Positions 24,952 to 35,084 of a DNA stretch of 60,931 nucleotides are shown here, piece after piece. This DNA comes from Candidatus Omnitrophota bacterium (lineage in GTDB: Bacteria; Omnitrophota; Gorgyraeia; Gygaellales; Profunditerraquicolaceae). The notes beneath the pieces were generated by a model, which was not told the DNA's origin, did no database searches, and saw nothing but the letters and a program-made list of their open reading frames with translations. The DNA lies in contig JAPLLR010000030.1 of assembly GCA_026387455.1 (NCBI GenBank), positions 1-60,931 on the forward strand, given 5' to 3'. A program made the translations under genes and the position numbers. Positions within the stretch are counted from its first letter, which is position 1, and every line of letters begins with the position of its first letter.

Positions 24952-25152
24952 ATGCCGGGAAAACACGAAATAGAGTTATTTATCTCTGAAGACGGAGAAT
25001 TAAAAGTCCATATCAAAGGGATCAAAGGCCCAGGATGCACCAAGATCCTCGAATCTCTGGCTAAAGAGATCGGGATAATATCAAGCAGAGAATTGACCAG
25101 CGAATACTACGAAACCGATAAAACCAATAACATCAACCGGACGAACACCTGA
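24952..25152 (+). CDS. DUF2997 small protein
   Basis: This 66-aa protein has the DUF2997 features: an N-terminal beta-hairpin (IELFISEDGELKVHIKGIKG), GPGCTKILESLAKEIG and the C-terminal SRELTSEYYETD. The conserved Cys of the KGPxC segment is present (residue 29). The function is unknown. A good ribosome-binding site (AGGAGCAG) precedes it. Its stop TGA overlaps the valS ATG, so the cassette may be co-transcribed with valyl-tRNA synthetase. Confidence 0.82.
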   Translation: MPGKHEIELFISEDGELKVHIKGIKGPGCTKILESLAKEIGIISSRELTSEYYETDKTNNINRTNT

Positions 25153-27788
25153 TGATCGATTTACCCAGCCGATACAATCCGAAAGATACGGAAGATAAGT
25201 GGTACTCGATTTGGAGCGATAAAGGCTACTTTAGCGCCAAAGTCAACCCTGATAAGAAACCATTCTCCATAGTCATTCCGCCACCCAACGTAACCGGGAT
25301 CCTACACATGGGACATGCCCTGAATAACACTATCCAGGATATCCTCGTCCGATACCACCGGATGATTGGCGAAGAGGCGCTTTGGATGCCCGGTACTGAC
25401 CACGCGGGAATCGCCACGCAAAACGTAGTGGAGAAATCCATTGCTAAAGGTGGCCTGAAGCGTCAGGACTTAGGCAGAGATAAATTCATCGAACGGGTCT
25501 GGCAGTGGAAAGAGCTTTACGGCTCTACCATCATCCACCAGCTGAAAAAACTGGGAGCCTCCTGCGACTGGCAGCGCACCCGCTTTACCATGGATGATGT
25601 TTACTCAAAGAGCGTACTTGAGGTATTTGTCAGGCTCTATGAAAAAGGCCTGATCTACCGGGGAAGCTATATCATCAACTGGTGCCCCAGGTGCCAGACG
25701 GCGCTTTCTGATGAAGAAGCACCCCATCATGACTTAAACGGAAATCTCTATCATCTTAAATATCCACTCAAAGACTCACCCAATGAGTTCGTGATCGTAG
25801 CCACCACCCGGCCTGAAACCATGCTTGGAGACACCGCGGTGGCAGTCAACCCCAAAGACAAGCGCTACAAGTTACTTATCGGTAAATACCTGATCCTGCC
25901 GCTGGTTAACAGAGAAATCAAGATCATCTCAGACCCAATAGTAGATATGAAATTCGGCACAGGTGCTGTAAAAGTCACCCCTGCGCATGACCCCAACGAC
26001 TACGCAATGGGGAAAAAACATGGCCTTGAGTTCATCAACGTGATGACTCCTGACGGCAGAATGAATTCGCTTGCCGGAGATTATCAGGATATGGACCGCT
26101 TCGAAGCCCGGGAAGTTATATTAGAAGACTTAAAAGTTCAGGGATTCCTGGAAAAAGTTCAACCGCATCATTTATCCGCCGGGCACTGCTACCGCTGCCA
26201 CACTATAATAGAACCATATCTATCCAAACAGTGGTTCGTAAAGATGAAACCATTGGCAAAACCTGCGATCGAAGCAGTGAAAAAAGGAAGGATCAAATTC
26301 TTTCCCTCCCGATGGACAAAGGTTTATCTGAATTGGATGGAAAACATCCAGGACTGGTGCATCTCCCGACAGATCTGGTGGGGACACAGAATACCGGTAT
26401 ATTACTGCAAACACTGCGAGGATGTAGTGATGGTCTCTGCGACAAAACCGGAAAAATGCACAAAGTGCGGATCTTGCGACATCTATCAGGATGAGGACGT
26501 GCTGGACACCTGGTTCTCATCATGGCTTTGGCCTTTCGCAACATTCAATTGGCCCAAAGATTCAGCGGATCTTAAATATTTCTACCCAACCTCAGCGCTG
26601 GTGACTGCTCCGGAGATAATCTTTTTCTGGGTGGCGCGGATGATCATGGCCGGATTTGAGTTTATGGGGGATATTCCCTTTAAAGATGTATATATCCATG
26701 GCACAGTGCGCGATATTGAGGGAAAAAAGATGTCCAAGTCTCTGGGCAACATCATCGACCCGCTGGAGATCATCAATGAATACGGCACCGACGCCTTACG
26801 CTTCAGCCTGATCTCTATCACCTCCCAGGGACAGGATGTATATTTATCAAAGGAGAGGTTTGAACAGGGCAGAAATTTCGCCAATAAGATATGGAATGCC
26901 TCACGCTTCATCCTGATGAACCTCGACCCTGCTCAAATCAGGGTAGACCTTTGTCAGTACTCTAAGAATACTGAACTTAGCCTGATCAACCGCTGGATAT
27001 TAAGCAGGCTCTATTCTACACTTAAGGAAGTCTCCGGCAACCTGAAGGCCTACCGGTTTAATGAGGCAGCTAACCTGCTATACAACTTTTTTTGGCATGA
27101 ATTCTGCGACTGGTACCTGGAAATGATCAAGCCCGAGATTCATAAGCCCGAGAATCAGGTTGTTATGTACAAGGTGCTGGAAAAGTACCTGCGCTCCATA
27201 CACCCTTTCATGCCTTTTATCAGCGAGGAGATCTGGCAGATTCTGCCGCACGAAGGCGAATCCATCATGACCAGCTCCTACCCGCACATCCAACAGCAGC
27301 TCATCGATAAAATTGCCGAAGAAAAGATGAGCTTTGTCTTTGAGATCATCACCTCTATCCGCAATATGCGCCAAGACCTGGATATTCCGGTCACCACAAA
27401 AATCAACTGCGTCATCGCAACAGCCAACAAGACTCATCTAGAACTCAGCTCCCAGCTCAGCCCCCTGATCAAGAACCTGGCAAGGGTAGAGGAAATCTCC
27501 GTAGAAGAAAAATACGTACACTTACGTTCCAGTATCACCAGCCTGATCAAAGACACACATGTGACAGTGCCACTTGAAGGCCTGATCGATATAGATATAG
27601 AATTAACTAAAATCAATTCTAGGATCATCCAAACAGAAAAGGAGATAGGCAATAAGAAGAAGATGCTCTCTAATATGGAATTCCTGAAAAAAGCGCCGGA
27701 TGAGATCGTCGAAAATGTAAAGACGAGGCTCGCAGAGCTTACTGAAGCTCTCAAAAAACTAAAGGCGGTGAAAGATGGACTCAGGTAA
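25152..27788 (+). CDS. valS: Valyl-tRNA synthetase
   Basis: This 878-aa class I synthetase charges tRNA-Val. The HIGH equivalent is HMGHA in PPPNVTGILHMGHAL (about residues 53-57). The editing (CP1) domain contains the TTRPETMLGD and GTGAVKVTPAHDPND signatures. KMSKS is at 526-530. A zinc site with CKHC and CTKC pairs is visible near residues 418-443, and a C-terminal coiled-coil arm ends at about 878. All hallmarks of a complete ValRS are present. It overlaps nadC by 14 bases. Confidence 0.97.
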   Translation: MIDLPSRYNPKDTEDKWYSIWSDKGYFSAKVNPDKKPFSIVIPPPNVTGILHMGHALNNTIQDILVRYHRMIGEEALWMPGTDHAGIATQNVVEKSIAKGGLKRQDLGRDKFIERVWQWKELYGSTIIHQLKKLGASCDWQRTRFTMDDVYSKSVLEVFVRLYEKGLIYRGSYIINWCPRCQTALSDEEAPHHDLNGNLYHLKYPLKDSPNEFVIVATTRPETMLGDTAVAVNPKDKRYKLLIGKYLILPLVNREIKIISDPIVDMKFGTGAVKVTPAHDPNDYAMGKKHGLEFINVMTPDGRMNSLAGDYQDMDRFEAREVILEDLKVQGFLEKVQPHHLSAGHCYRCHTIIEPYLSKQWFVKMKPLAKPAIEAVKKGRIKFFPSRWTKVYLNWMENIQDWCISRQIWWGHRIPVYYCKHCEDVVMVSATKPEKCTKCGSCDIYQDEDVLDTWFSSWLWPFATFNWPKDSADLKYFYPTSALVTAPEIIFFWVARMIMAGFEFMGDIPFKDVYIHGTVRDIEGKKMSKSLGNIIDPLEIINEYGTDALRFSLISITSQGQDVYLSKERFEQGRNFANKIWNASRFILMNLDPAQIRVDLCQYSKNTELSLINRWILSRLYSTLKEVSGNLKAYRFNEAANLLYNFFWHEFCDWYLEMIKPEIHKPENQVVMYKVLEKYLRSIHPFMPFISEEIWQILPHEGESIMTSSYPHIQQQLIDKIAEEKMSFVFEIITSIRNMRQDLDIPVTTKINCVIATANKTHLELSSQLSPLIKNLARVEEISVEEKYVHLRSSITSLIKDTHVTVPLEGLIDIDIELTKINSRIIQTEKEIGNKKKMLSNMEFLKKAPDEIVENVKTRLAELTEALKKLKAVKDGLR

Positions 27789-28656
27789 ATATTTTCTCTC
27801 GGAGAAGGAGCCAGGACTTGACCCGACGAAGCTGGAGCACATCATCAAGCACGCGCTGATCGAAGACATCGGAAAAGGCGATATTACCACAACCCTTACT
27901 ATCCCGAAGAACAAAGAAATCAAAGCTCTAATACTTTCAAAAGAAAATTGCATTATCTGCGGAATGCCGGCTGCGCAAAAAGTATTTGAATTGGTGGATA
28001 TCGAGGTAAAATTCATCCCCTGCATAAAAGACGGCCATGCGGTAAAAAAGGGCACGGTCATTGCCAAAATCAGCGGAAAAGCCCATAGCATCCTATCTGC
28101 GGAACGCGTGGCGCTGAATCTATTGACCATGCTTTCAGGGATCGCCACAAAGACCCGCGAGTACGTCAAACATATCGACCCCTACAAAGCCAAGATCACC
28201 GACACCCGCAAAACCATGCCGGGCTTAAGAGAGTTGCAAAAATACGCGGTGAGAATCGGCGGCGGATACAACCACCGCATGGGCCTTGATGAAATGATCT
28301 TGCTCAAGGACAACCACCTCAAAGTCACCGAAGGGCTTACTAAGCTTCCCAGTGTACCAAAAGGATTTAAAATAGAGGTAGAGGTGCAAAACCTCGACGA
28401 GTTTAAACACGCCATCTATTTTAAGCCGGATGTAATCATGCTGGACAATATGGAGCTTAAGGATATCAAAAAAGCGGTCAAGATTCGCAACGACACCAAA
28501 TTCAAGAGCCACCACCTGCCCACAAAGTTAGAAGCCAGCGGCGGGGTAGACTTTAAAAACGTACGTAAACTCGCGGCTTCCGGAGTGGATATCATATCTA
28601 TTGGCGCCCTAACGCATACGGTCAAGGCCATTGATATGAGCCTTGAGGTGTTATAA
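27775..28656 (+). CDS. nadC: Nicotinate-nucleotide pyrophosphorylase (carboxylating)
   Basis: This 293-aa enzyme makes nicotinate mononucleotide from quinolinate and PRPP in NAD synthesis. Family blocks are ALIEDIGKGDITT, ERVALNLLTMLSGIAT, DTRKTMPGLRELQKYAV, GGGYNHRMGLDEMILLKDNH, EVEVQNLDE, DVIMLDN, LEASGGVDFKNV and DIISIGALTH. nadA and nadB are not in the window. The ATG lies within the valS 3' end behind GGCGGTG, so translation is likely coupled. uvrB starts on the base after the stop. Confidence 0.96.
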   Translation: MDSGKYFLSEKEPGLDPTKLEHIIKHALIEDIGKGDITTTLTIPKNKEIKALILSKENCIICGMPAAQKVFELVDIEVKFIPCIKDGHAVKKGTVIAKISGKAHSILSAERVALNLLTMLSGIATKTREYVKHIDPYKAKITDTRKTMPGLRELQKYAVRIGGGYNHRMGLDEMILLKDNHLKVTEGLTKLPSVPKGFKIEVEVQNLDEFKHAIYFKPDVIMLDNMELKDIKKAVKIRNDTKFKSHHLPTKLEASGGVDFKNVRKLAASGVDIISIGALTHTVKAIDMSLEVL

Positions 28657-30630
28657 TTGCCAGGCTTTAAACTTGTCTCGAAATTTTCTCCCTGCGGCGA
28701 CCAACCCGGGGCAATCGACGCATTAGAAAAATCAATCCTCGCTGGCAACCGCTACCAGACATTATTAGGAGTCACCGGTTCAGGCAAGACTTTTACCCTG
28801 GCGAATCTGATCGCCAGACTTAACCTGCCCACATTAGTAATCTCCCATAACAAAACTCTGGCTGCCCAGCTTTATTCGGAATTCAAGGAATTCTTTCCCC
28901 GCAACGCGGTTGAGTATTTTGTCAGCTACTACGACTACTACCAGCCGGAAGCCTATATACCTTCCACAGACACTTATATAGAAAAAGACGCCTCCATCAA
29001 TGACCGGCTAGACCGCCTGAGGCTTTCCGCCACCAGCTCCCTGATGTCGCGCAACGACGTTATCATCGTTGCCTCGGTTTCCTGCATTTACAATCTGGGC
29101 TCGCCCGATGATTACCGCCAGATGATGGTCTTCATGGAAAGAGGGCAAGTGATCTCGCGCGATGAGCTGATCTTAAGCTTTATCAGAATTCAGTACGAGC
29201 GCAATGACTATGAGTTTGTTCGGGGAAGACTTAGGGTAAGAGGGGATACGCTAGAAATATTTCCAACCTATCAGGAAAAGGCTTTGCGCGTAATTCTAAC
29301 AGAGGACTCCATCGAGAAAATCCAGGAATTCAATCCGGTAAGCGGAGAGATAATCAGCGAGCTGGAAAAAACAGCGGTCTATCCGGCCAAACACTTTATA
29401 GTCTCACAAGACAGAATTGGCGCAGCGGTCAAAGACATCCTGGATGAGTTGAATCTCAGGCTTGAATTTCTGCGGGCTCAGGGAAAACTTCTGGAAGCCC
29501 AACGACTTGAATCGCGCACCAAGTACGATTTAGAAATGCTTAAGGAGATCGGCTACTGCCACGGGATAGAAAATTATTCCAGGATACTCTCCGGCAGGCC
29601 TACAGGAGCGCGGCCCTACTGCCTAATCGATTACTTCCCCAAAAACTATCTCACCATTATCGACGAGTCTCACGTAACTATCCCCCAGATCCGCGGCATG
29701 TACGAAGGGGATAAAGCCAGGAAGAATGTTCTGGTGGACTACGGTTTCAGGCTCCCGTCATGCCTAGACAACCGTCCGCTAAAATACGTTGAGTTCAACA
29801 GCTTGATCAAACAGGCCGTGTTCGTATCGGCCACGCCGGATGAATATGAGACGGAGCTTAGCAAAGATTTAATCATGGAACAAATTATCCGGCCAACCGG
29901 CCTGGTTGACCCGGAAATAGTTATCCACCCCACAGAAAGCCAGATTGATGATCTAATGCAGGAAATAAAGGCCAGGGCTGCCAATGGCGAGCGCACGCTG
30001 GTCACCACCCTGACCAAGCGTATGTCTGAAGACTTAACTAATTATTTACAAGAGAGAGGATTGAAGGTAAAATACCTGCATTCTGAAATCCAAACCATCG
30101 AGCGCTCAAAGCTGCTCAGAGACCTGCGACAGGGGCACTTTGACTGCCTGGTGGGGATAAATCTCTTACGCGAAGGACTGGACCTTCCGGAAGTTTCGCT
30201 GGTGGCCATACTGGACGCGGATAAAGAAGGGTTTCTCCGCTCCGCAACTGCCCTTATCCAGGTAGCCGGCCGCGCCGCGCGCAATATCAACGGCAAAGTG
30301 ATAATGTACGCGGACACCCTGACTCACTCGATCAAGAAAGCAGTCTCGGAAAGCAACCGCAGGAGAAAAATCCAGCTTGAGTTTAACCAAAAGAATATGA
30401 TCACCCCTCGCTCTGTCCAGAAGGCGATAAAAGAGGGCATAGAAGACCTGGCTCGGGCAGATGAATTTGTCCGCGACCTGACCGGACAGGCTAAAGACGA
30501 ATTCGAATTAAACAGGTTCATTGCCGAACTGGTTTACGAAATGGAGCTTGCTGCGCGCAACCTTCAGTTTGAGAAAGCAGCAAACTTGAGAGATAAAATC
30601 ATGGAATTAAAAAATGCTACTGGCCGTTGA
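28657..30630 (+). CDS. uvrB: UvrABC system protein B
   Basis: This 657-aa helicase-like protein is the damage-verifying subunit of nucleotide excision repair. Walker A GVTGSGKTFT is at about residues 39-48. The beta-hairpin region FVSYYDYYQPEAYIP, the DESH-type box IDESHVT, motif V/VI REGLDLPEV and QVAGRAARN, and the C-terminal UVR motif ARNLQFEKAANLRDKI are present. The start is TTG at 28657, immediately after the nadC stop, and fits the family N-terminus FKLVSKFSPCGDQP. The 3' end overlaps coaX by 17 bases. Confidence 0.97.
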   Translation: MPGFKLVSKFSPCGDQPGAIDALEKSILAGNRYQTLLGVTGSGKTFTLANLIARLNLPTLVISHNKTLAAQLYSEFKEFFPRNAVEYFVSYYDYYQPEAYIPSTDTYIEKDASINDRLDRLRLSATSSLMSRNDVIIVASVSCIYNLGSPDDYRQMMVFMERGQVISRDELILSFIRIQYERNDYEFVRGRLRVRGDTLEIFPTYQEKALRVILTEDSIEKIQEFNPVSGEIISELEKTAVYPAKHFIVSQDRIGAAVKDILDELNLRLEFLRAQGKLLEAQRLESRTKYDLEMLKEIGYCHGIENYSRILSGRPTGARPYCLIDYFPKNYLTIIDESHVTIPQIRGMYEGDKARKNVLVDYGFRLPSCLDNRPLKYVEFNSLIKQAVFVSATPDEYETELSKDLIMEQIIRPTGLVDPEIVIHPTESQIDDLMQEIKARAANGERTLVTTLTKRMSEDLTNYLQERGLKVKYLHSEIQTIERSKLLRDLRQGHFDCLVGINLLREGLDLPEVSLVAILDADKEGFLRSATALIQVAGRAARNINGKVIMYADTLTHSIKKAVSESNRRRKIQLEFNQKNMITPRSVQKAIKEGIEDLARADEFVRDLTGQAKDEFELNRFIAELVYEMELAARNLQFEKAANLRDKIMELKNATGR

Positions 30631-31363
30631 TATAGGTAATACTTTTATTACCCTTGGGGCGTTCCGGGGCAGGCGCCTGGTTAAGCGCGCTACCTTGCCC
30701 ACAAAAAACAAGACCCATTTCTATGGCCTAAAGAATTTTATTTCCGGCAATACAATAGAAGACGCTATAATCTGCAGCGTTGTCCCACAGGCAACCGTAG
30801 CCCTAGCTAAGGACTTGCGCAGATTAATAGGCACAAAGCCCTATATAGTAGGTAAGAATATCCGCGTGCCGGTAAAAAATCTCTACCACATGCCTAATCA
30901 GGTCGGGATGGACCGCTTAGTAAACGCCTATGCCGGTATTAAGCTTTACAAAGCTCCGCTGATAGCGGTTGACTTCGGTACTGCCATCACTTTTGACGTA
31001 GTCTCTAAAAAGGGAGAATACTTAGGCGGAATGATCCTCCCGGGATTAAGAATCTCCCTCGAAGCCCTAGCAGAGCGCACCGCGCTCCTGCCGCGAATAA
31101 AGCTATCCAGGCCCAAAGAATTTATCGGCAAGGACACCAGAAACAGCATGCTTAGCGGGATCATTTACGGCTTTGCCGCGCTTACCGACGACCTTTCCCA
31201 AAGAATAAAGCGCCTGATCGGGAAAAACGCCCGGGTAATCGGCACGGGAGGAAACATCAAGTTGATTTGCAAATACTGCAAAAAGATTGATGTAGTCGAC
31301 CGGGATATCACTTTGAAAGGCTTAAATCTCATCTACGAGGCCGCAAAATGCAAAAAATATTGA
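30614..31363 (+). CDS. coaX: Type III pantothenate kinase CoaX
   Basis: This 249-aa acetate-kinase-fold enzyme phosphorylates pantothenate, the first step of CoA synthesis. Motifs are DIGNTFITLGAF at the N-terminus, NQVGMDRLVNAYAG, AVDFGTAITFDVV, GGMILPGLRISLEAL and VIGTGGNIKLI. The CoA pathway in this window also has panB, panE and coaB in separate places. It overlaps uvrB by 17 bases and the following secreted-protein gene by 16 bases. Confidence 0.95.
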   Translation: MLLAVDIGNTFITLGAFRGRRLVKRATLPTKNKTHFYGLKNFISGNTIEDAIICSVVPQATVALAKDLRRLIGTKPYIVGKNIRVPVKNLYHMPNQVGMDRLVNAYAGIKLYKAPLIAVDFGTAITFDVVSKKGEYLGGMILPGLRISLEALAERTALLPRIKLSRPKEFIGKDTRNSMLSGIIYGFAALTDDLSQRIKRLIGKNARVIGTGGNIKLICKYCKKIDVVDRDITLKGLNLIYEAAKCKKY

Positions 31364-32208
31364 GAATCATGCTTATACTGCTGATTCTATCCGCCATGAG
31401 CTTTAGTGTGGGCTTTGCCGAAGTCAGCGATGAATTCACTCAAAAGATATTGAATCTAAAGTGGATAGCATATTCGCCCACACAATACAACCCTACAAAT
31501 GAAAATTTCCCGGCAGAAGACACCATATACACCGACCTGCAGCTGCTCTATCAGGCGGGATTTCGCGGAATAGTCACTTACAGTTCCTACAACACATTCT
31601 CCGAGATTCCGCGCATCGCCCGGGAAATCGGGTTTGAGGGCGTGATCATGGGAATATGGGATATCAACAACCAGGAGGAACTGATAAACGCTGAACTTGC
31701 TAACCAGCACGTTGACGGCTACTGCATGGGAAACGAAGGTCTTAATTGCCGCTATGATTTGGAGGAATTAACTAGCGCCATTGCCCGCCTTAAGGAATCC
31801 ACCGGAAAACCGGTGACCACTACCGAGCAGGTCTTCGACTATCACAATAAAGATGTGCTTGATATTGGTGACTGGATATTCCCCAATATCCATCCGTTTC
31901 TAAGCGAGATCCGAAGCCCGAAAAAAGCCGCCACCTGGATCGAAAAACACTACTCAATACTTTCAAGACACGCCGGAACAAAACTGATCATCTTTAAAGA
32001 AGTGGGCTGGCCCACATCGGGAACTAGGGAAGCCACGGCATCCAACCAGAAAGAATTCTTTCTAGCCTTCGAAAAAAAAGGCATCCCATTCATTTATTTT
32101 GAGGCCTTTGACCAGTACTGGAAAAGAGACCTTCCGGTTGAGCCATACTGGGGCCTGTTTGACAAAAACAGAAAAGCCAAAAAGTTTATCGCACCGACTT
32201 TAATATGA
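31348..32208 (+). CDS. Secreted glycoside hydrolase family 17-like protein
   Basis: This 286-aa protein has a signal peptide (about residues 1-24, ending VGFA). The mature part resembles the GH17 clan A TIM barrel: an acid/base Glu in YCMGNEGLN (about residue 130) and a nucleophile Glu in IFKEVGWPTSG (about residue 218), with YFEAFDQYWKRD near the end. GH17 enzymes act on beta-1,3-glucans (laminarin, callose). Bacterial relatives may instead process osmoregulated or exopolysaccharide glucans. It overlaps both coaX and the next exported protein, which may be its partner. Confidence 0.75.
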   Translation: MQKILRIMLILLILSAMSFSVGFAEVSDEFTQKILNLKWIAYSPTQYNPTNENFPAEDTIYTDLQLLYQAGFRGIVTYSSYNTFSEIPRIAREIGFEGVIMGIWDINNQEELINAELANQHVDGYCMGNEGLNCRYDLEELTSAIARLKESTGKPVTTTEQVFDYHNKDVLDIGDWIFPNIHPFLSEIRSPKKAATWIEKHYSILSRHAGTKLIIFKEVGWPTSGTREATASNQKEFFLAFEKKGIPFIYFEAFDQYWKRDLPVEPYWGLFDKNRKAKKFIAPTLI

Positions 32209-32219
32209 AAGGACTTCAA

Positions 32220-32774
32220 ATGAAATCCACTATTATTCCCGTGGCTTTATTTATTATTGCCTTCTCAATAACCCCGCTAAAAGCACAGAACGGCGCATTT
32301 CCCGCGACAGTGCTTGAACTCAAAGAGCAAATAATTGAACTCCAGAACAAAGGAACACTTGGAATAAAAAACTTCCTGCCATGCTCGCAGATATCCACCC
32401 TCGGCTCATACACGATCCTTGGCGAAGCTAAATTCAAACAGAACGAGACTCTTTATGTGTATTTTGAACCGGTCAATTTCTCCACTTCTAAAACAAACGG
32501 AAAATATGAGATCTGGCTTACCGAAGATATCATGATACAGAATGATAAAAAAGAGACGCTTATGGAAAAACCGGGAATAATGGAAAACCATTACATGTCG
32601 GATTCCCCCATCCTGGACATTTATTTCAATAACCATGTAGAGTTCGACAATGTCCCCGCAGGAAAATACATCTTCAAAGTCATCCTCTACGATAAACTCA
32701 AAAACACCTCTGCCAGCGAAAGCCTCCCCTTTGAAGTGGTTGAAGAGCAAAAGCCCGCGGAACAACAAAAATAA
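32220..32774 (+). CDS. Exported hypothetical protein
   Basis: The protein of 184 aa from ATG 32220 (preferred because of AAAGGA at 32208-32213) has a signal peptide ending near LKAQ. A beta-rich mature domain follows, with segments such as ETLYVYFEPVNF, KYEIWLTEDIMI and VPAGKYIFKVILYDKL, like an extracellular sandwich domain. The proline/glutamate/glutamine tail is low-complexity. I do not recognise a family. ATG 32205, four bases inside the GH17-like gene, is an alternative start. Being directly downstream of the GH17-like gene suggests a shared periplasmic or surface role. Confidence 0.7.
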   Translation: MKSTIIPVALFIIAFSITPLKAQNGAFPATVLELKEQIIELQNKGTLGIKNFLPCSQISTLGSYTILGEAKFKQNETLYVYFEPVNFSTSKTNGKYEIWLTEDIMIQNDKKETLMEKPGIMENHYMSDSPILDIYFNNHVEFDNVPAGKYIFKVILYDKLKNTSASESLPFEVVEEQKPAEQQK

Positions 32775-32781
32775 AATTTAC

Positions 32782-32809
32782 TTGACAAACTTCAGTTTAT
32801 CTTTATAAT
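32782..32809 (+). promoter_or_regulatory. groES-groEL promoter
   Basis: TTGACA (32782-32787), a 16-base spacer and TATAAT (32804-32809) give a consensus vegetative promoter. The last T of the -10 is the first base of the CIRCE operator, so repressor binding would block polymerase directly. Confidence 0.92.
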
Positions 32810-32835
32810 TAGCACTCTGTAAGGTGGAGTGCTAA
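32809..32835 (+). promoter_or_regulatory. CIRCE operator (HrcA binding site)
   Basis: A perfect TTAGCACTC (32809-32817), nine bases, GAGTGCTAA (32827-32835) is present. This is the classical CIRCE element bound by the heat-shock repressor HrcA. hrcA itself is not in the window. Confidence 0.97.
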
Positions 32836-32869
32836 TTTATCTACCCAAATCAACCAGGAGGTGTAACAA

Positions 32870-33160
32870 ATGAACATCCAACCATTGGGAGATCGCGTCG
32901 TAGTTCAGCCCTTAGAAGCTGAAAGCAAGACCAAGGGCGGGATACTTTTGCCGGATACCGCAAAAGAGAAACCGCAAGAGGGTAAAATCGTAGCTGTAGG
33001 AAAAGGCAAGGTACTGGATAGCGGCGCAGTCCAAGCGCTGGAAGTCAAAGTCGGAGACAAAGTCCTGTACGCAAAGTATACAGGCAATGAGATCACCACC
33101 AAAGACGGGGAAGAGCTCTTGATCATGCGCGAAGAAGATATCCTCGCGATCATTAAATAG
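32870..33160 (+). CDS. groES: Co-chaperonin GroES
   Basis: This 96-aa heptameric lid of the GroEL folding chamber has the standard layout: [15 protein letters not shown] at the N-terminus, the mobile-loop segment [19 protein letters not shown], and the C-terminal [31 protein letters not shown]. The ribosome-binding site AGGAGGTG lies 7 bases upstream. Expression is predicted to be heat-inducible through CIRCE. Confidence 0.98.
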   Translation: MNIQPLGDRVVVQPLEAESKTKGGILLPDTAKEKPQEGKIVAVGKGKVLDSGAVQALEVKVGDKVLYAKYTGNEITTKDGEELLIMREEDILAIIK

Positions 33161-33249
33161 ATCCCTCGCCTAAACGCCCCGAAAATCTCTTCGACATTTT
33201 CGGGGCAGGCTTCGGGATAATTTACCTACCCGTAATAGCGGGTAAATTA
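33161..33249 (-). repeat. Palindromic repeat element, copy B, inserted between groES and groEL
   Basis: Read on the minus strand it is copy A's plan: hairpin TAATTTACC/GGTAAATTA, arm ATCCCGAAGCCTGCC, inner stem CCGAAAAT/ATTTTCGG (33179-33186 with 33196-33203) and closing arm GGCGTTTAGGCGAGGGAT. It begins on the base after the groES stop. Its last hairpin ends at the groEL ribosome-binding site (AAGGAGG, 33249-33255). It could uncouple groES and groEL levels by mRNA processing, or occlude the groEL start. Confidence 0.8.
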
Positions 33250-33264
33250 AGGAGGAAATAAGTT

Positions 33265-34914
<1,650 letters not shown>

Positions 34915-34934
34915 ACTGAAAAGTTAAGATATAT

Positions 34935-35054
34935 ACACCTTGGCTTATAGGTGTGCCAAGTGTCCCGTCCAAAAAGGACGCACCCGCTGATCCTATAAAG
35001 CGGGGTGCAGCTTTCTGCGGGAAAAGGGCGAAGGTTAAAAACTTCGCCCTTTTT
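34935..35054 (+). ncRNA. Candidate structured RNA between groEL and the HD-GYP gene
   Basis: Successive helices can be drawn. ACACC/GGTGT (34935-34939 with 34950-34954) interlocks with CTTGGC/GCCAAG (34939-34944 with 34955-34960), as a pseudoknot or two exclusive hairpins. CGTCC-AAAAA-GGACG follows (34966-34980), then GCACCCGCT with AGCGGGGTGC (34980-34988 with 34999-35008, one bulge), or alternatively GCAG-CTTT-CTGC (35007-35018), and finally an intrinsic terminator (35026-35054). It does not match a riboswitch class I know. It could be a leader that controls the HD-GYP gene, a free small RNA, or the groEL 3' UTR. Confidence 0.45.
35026..35054 (+). terminator. Rho-independent terminator
   Basis: GGGCGAAG (35026-35033) pairs with CTTCGCCC (35042-35049) across an A-rich loop and is followed by TTTTT (35050-35054). 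It ends groEL-derived transcription, or serves as the switching element of the structured RNA before it. The next promoter -10 lies 18 bases downstream. Confidence 0.92.
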
Positions 35055-35069
35055 ATTTCTCTACCTTTG

Positions 35070-35078
35070 TGATAGAAT
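35070..35078 (+). promoter_or_regulatory. Extended -10 promoter of the GAF/HD-GYP gene
   Basis: TGA-TAGAAT with the hexamer at 35073-35078 is followed after exactly six bases by the ATG at 35085. The sequence TTGTGATAGAAT is the same as ahead of tilS (1858-1869). A leaderless transcript is predicted. If this promoter is the main one, the structured RNA upstream would not be part of the mRNA. Confidence 0.55.
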
Positions 35079-35084
35079 CAATCT

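Noticed and set aside
34935-35054. Known cyclic-di-GMP riboswitch upstream of the HD-GYP gene
   Set aside because: The conserved core elements of the GEMM-I class, such as its tetraloop-receptor region and characteristic A-rich junctions, are not visible, and the class II pseudoknot core is not matched either.
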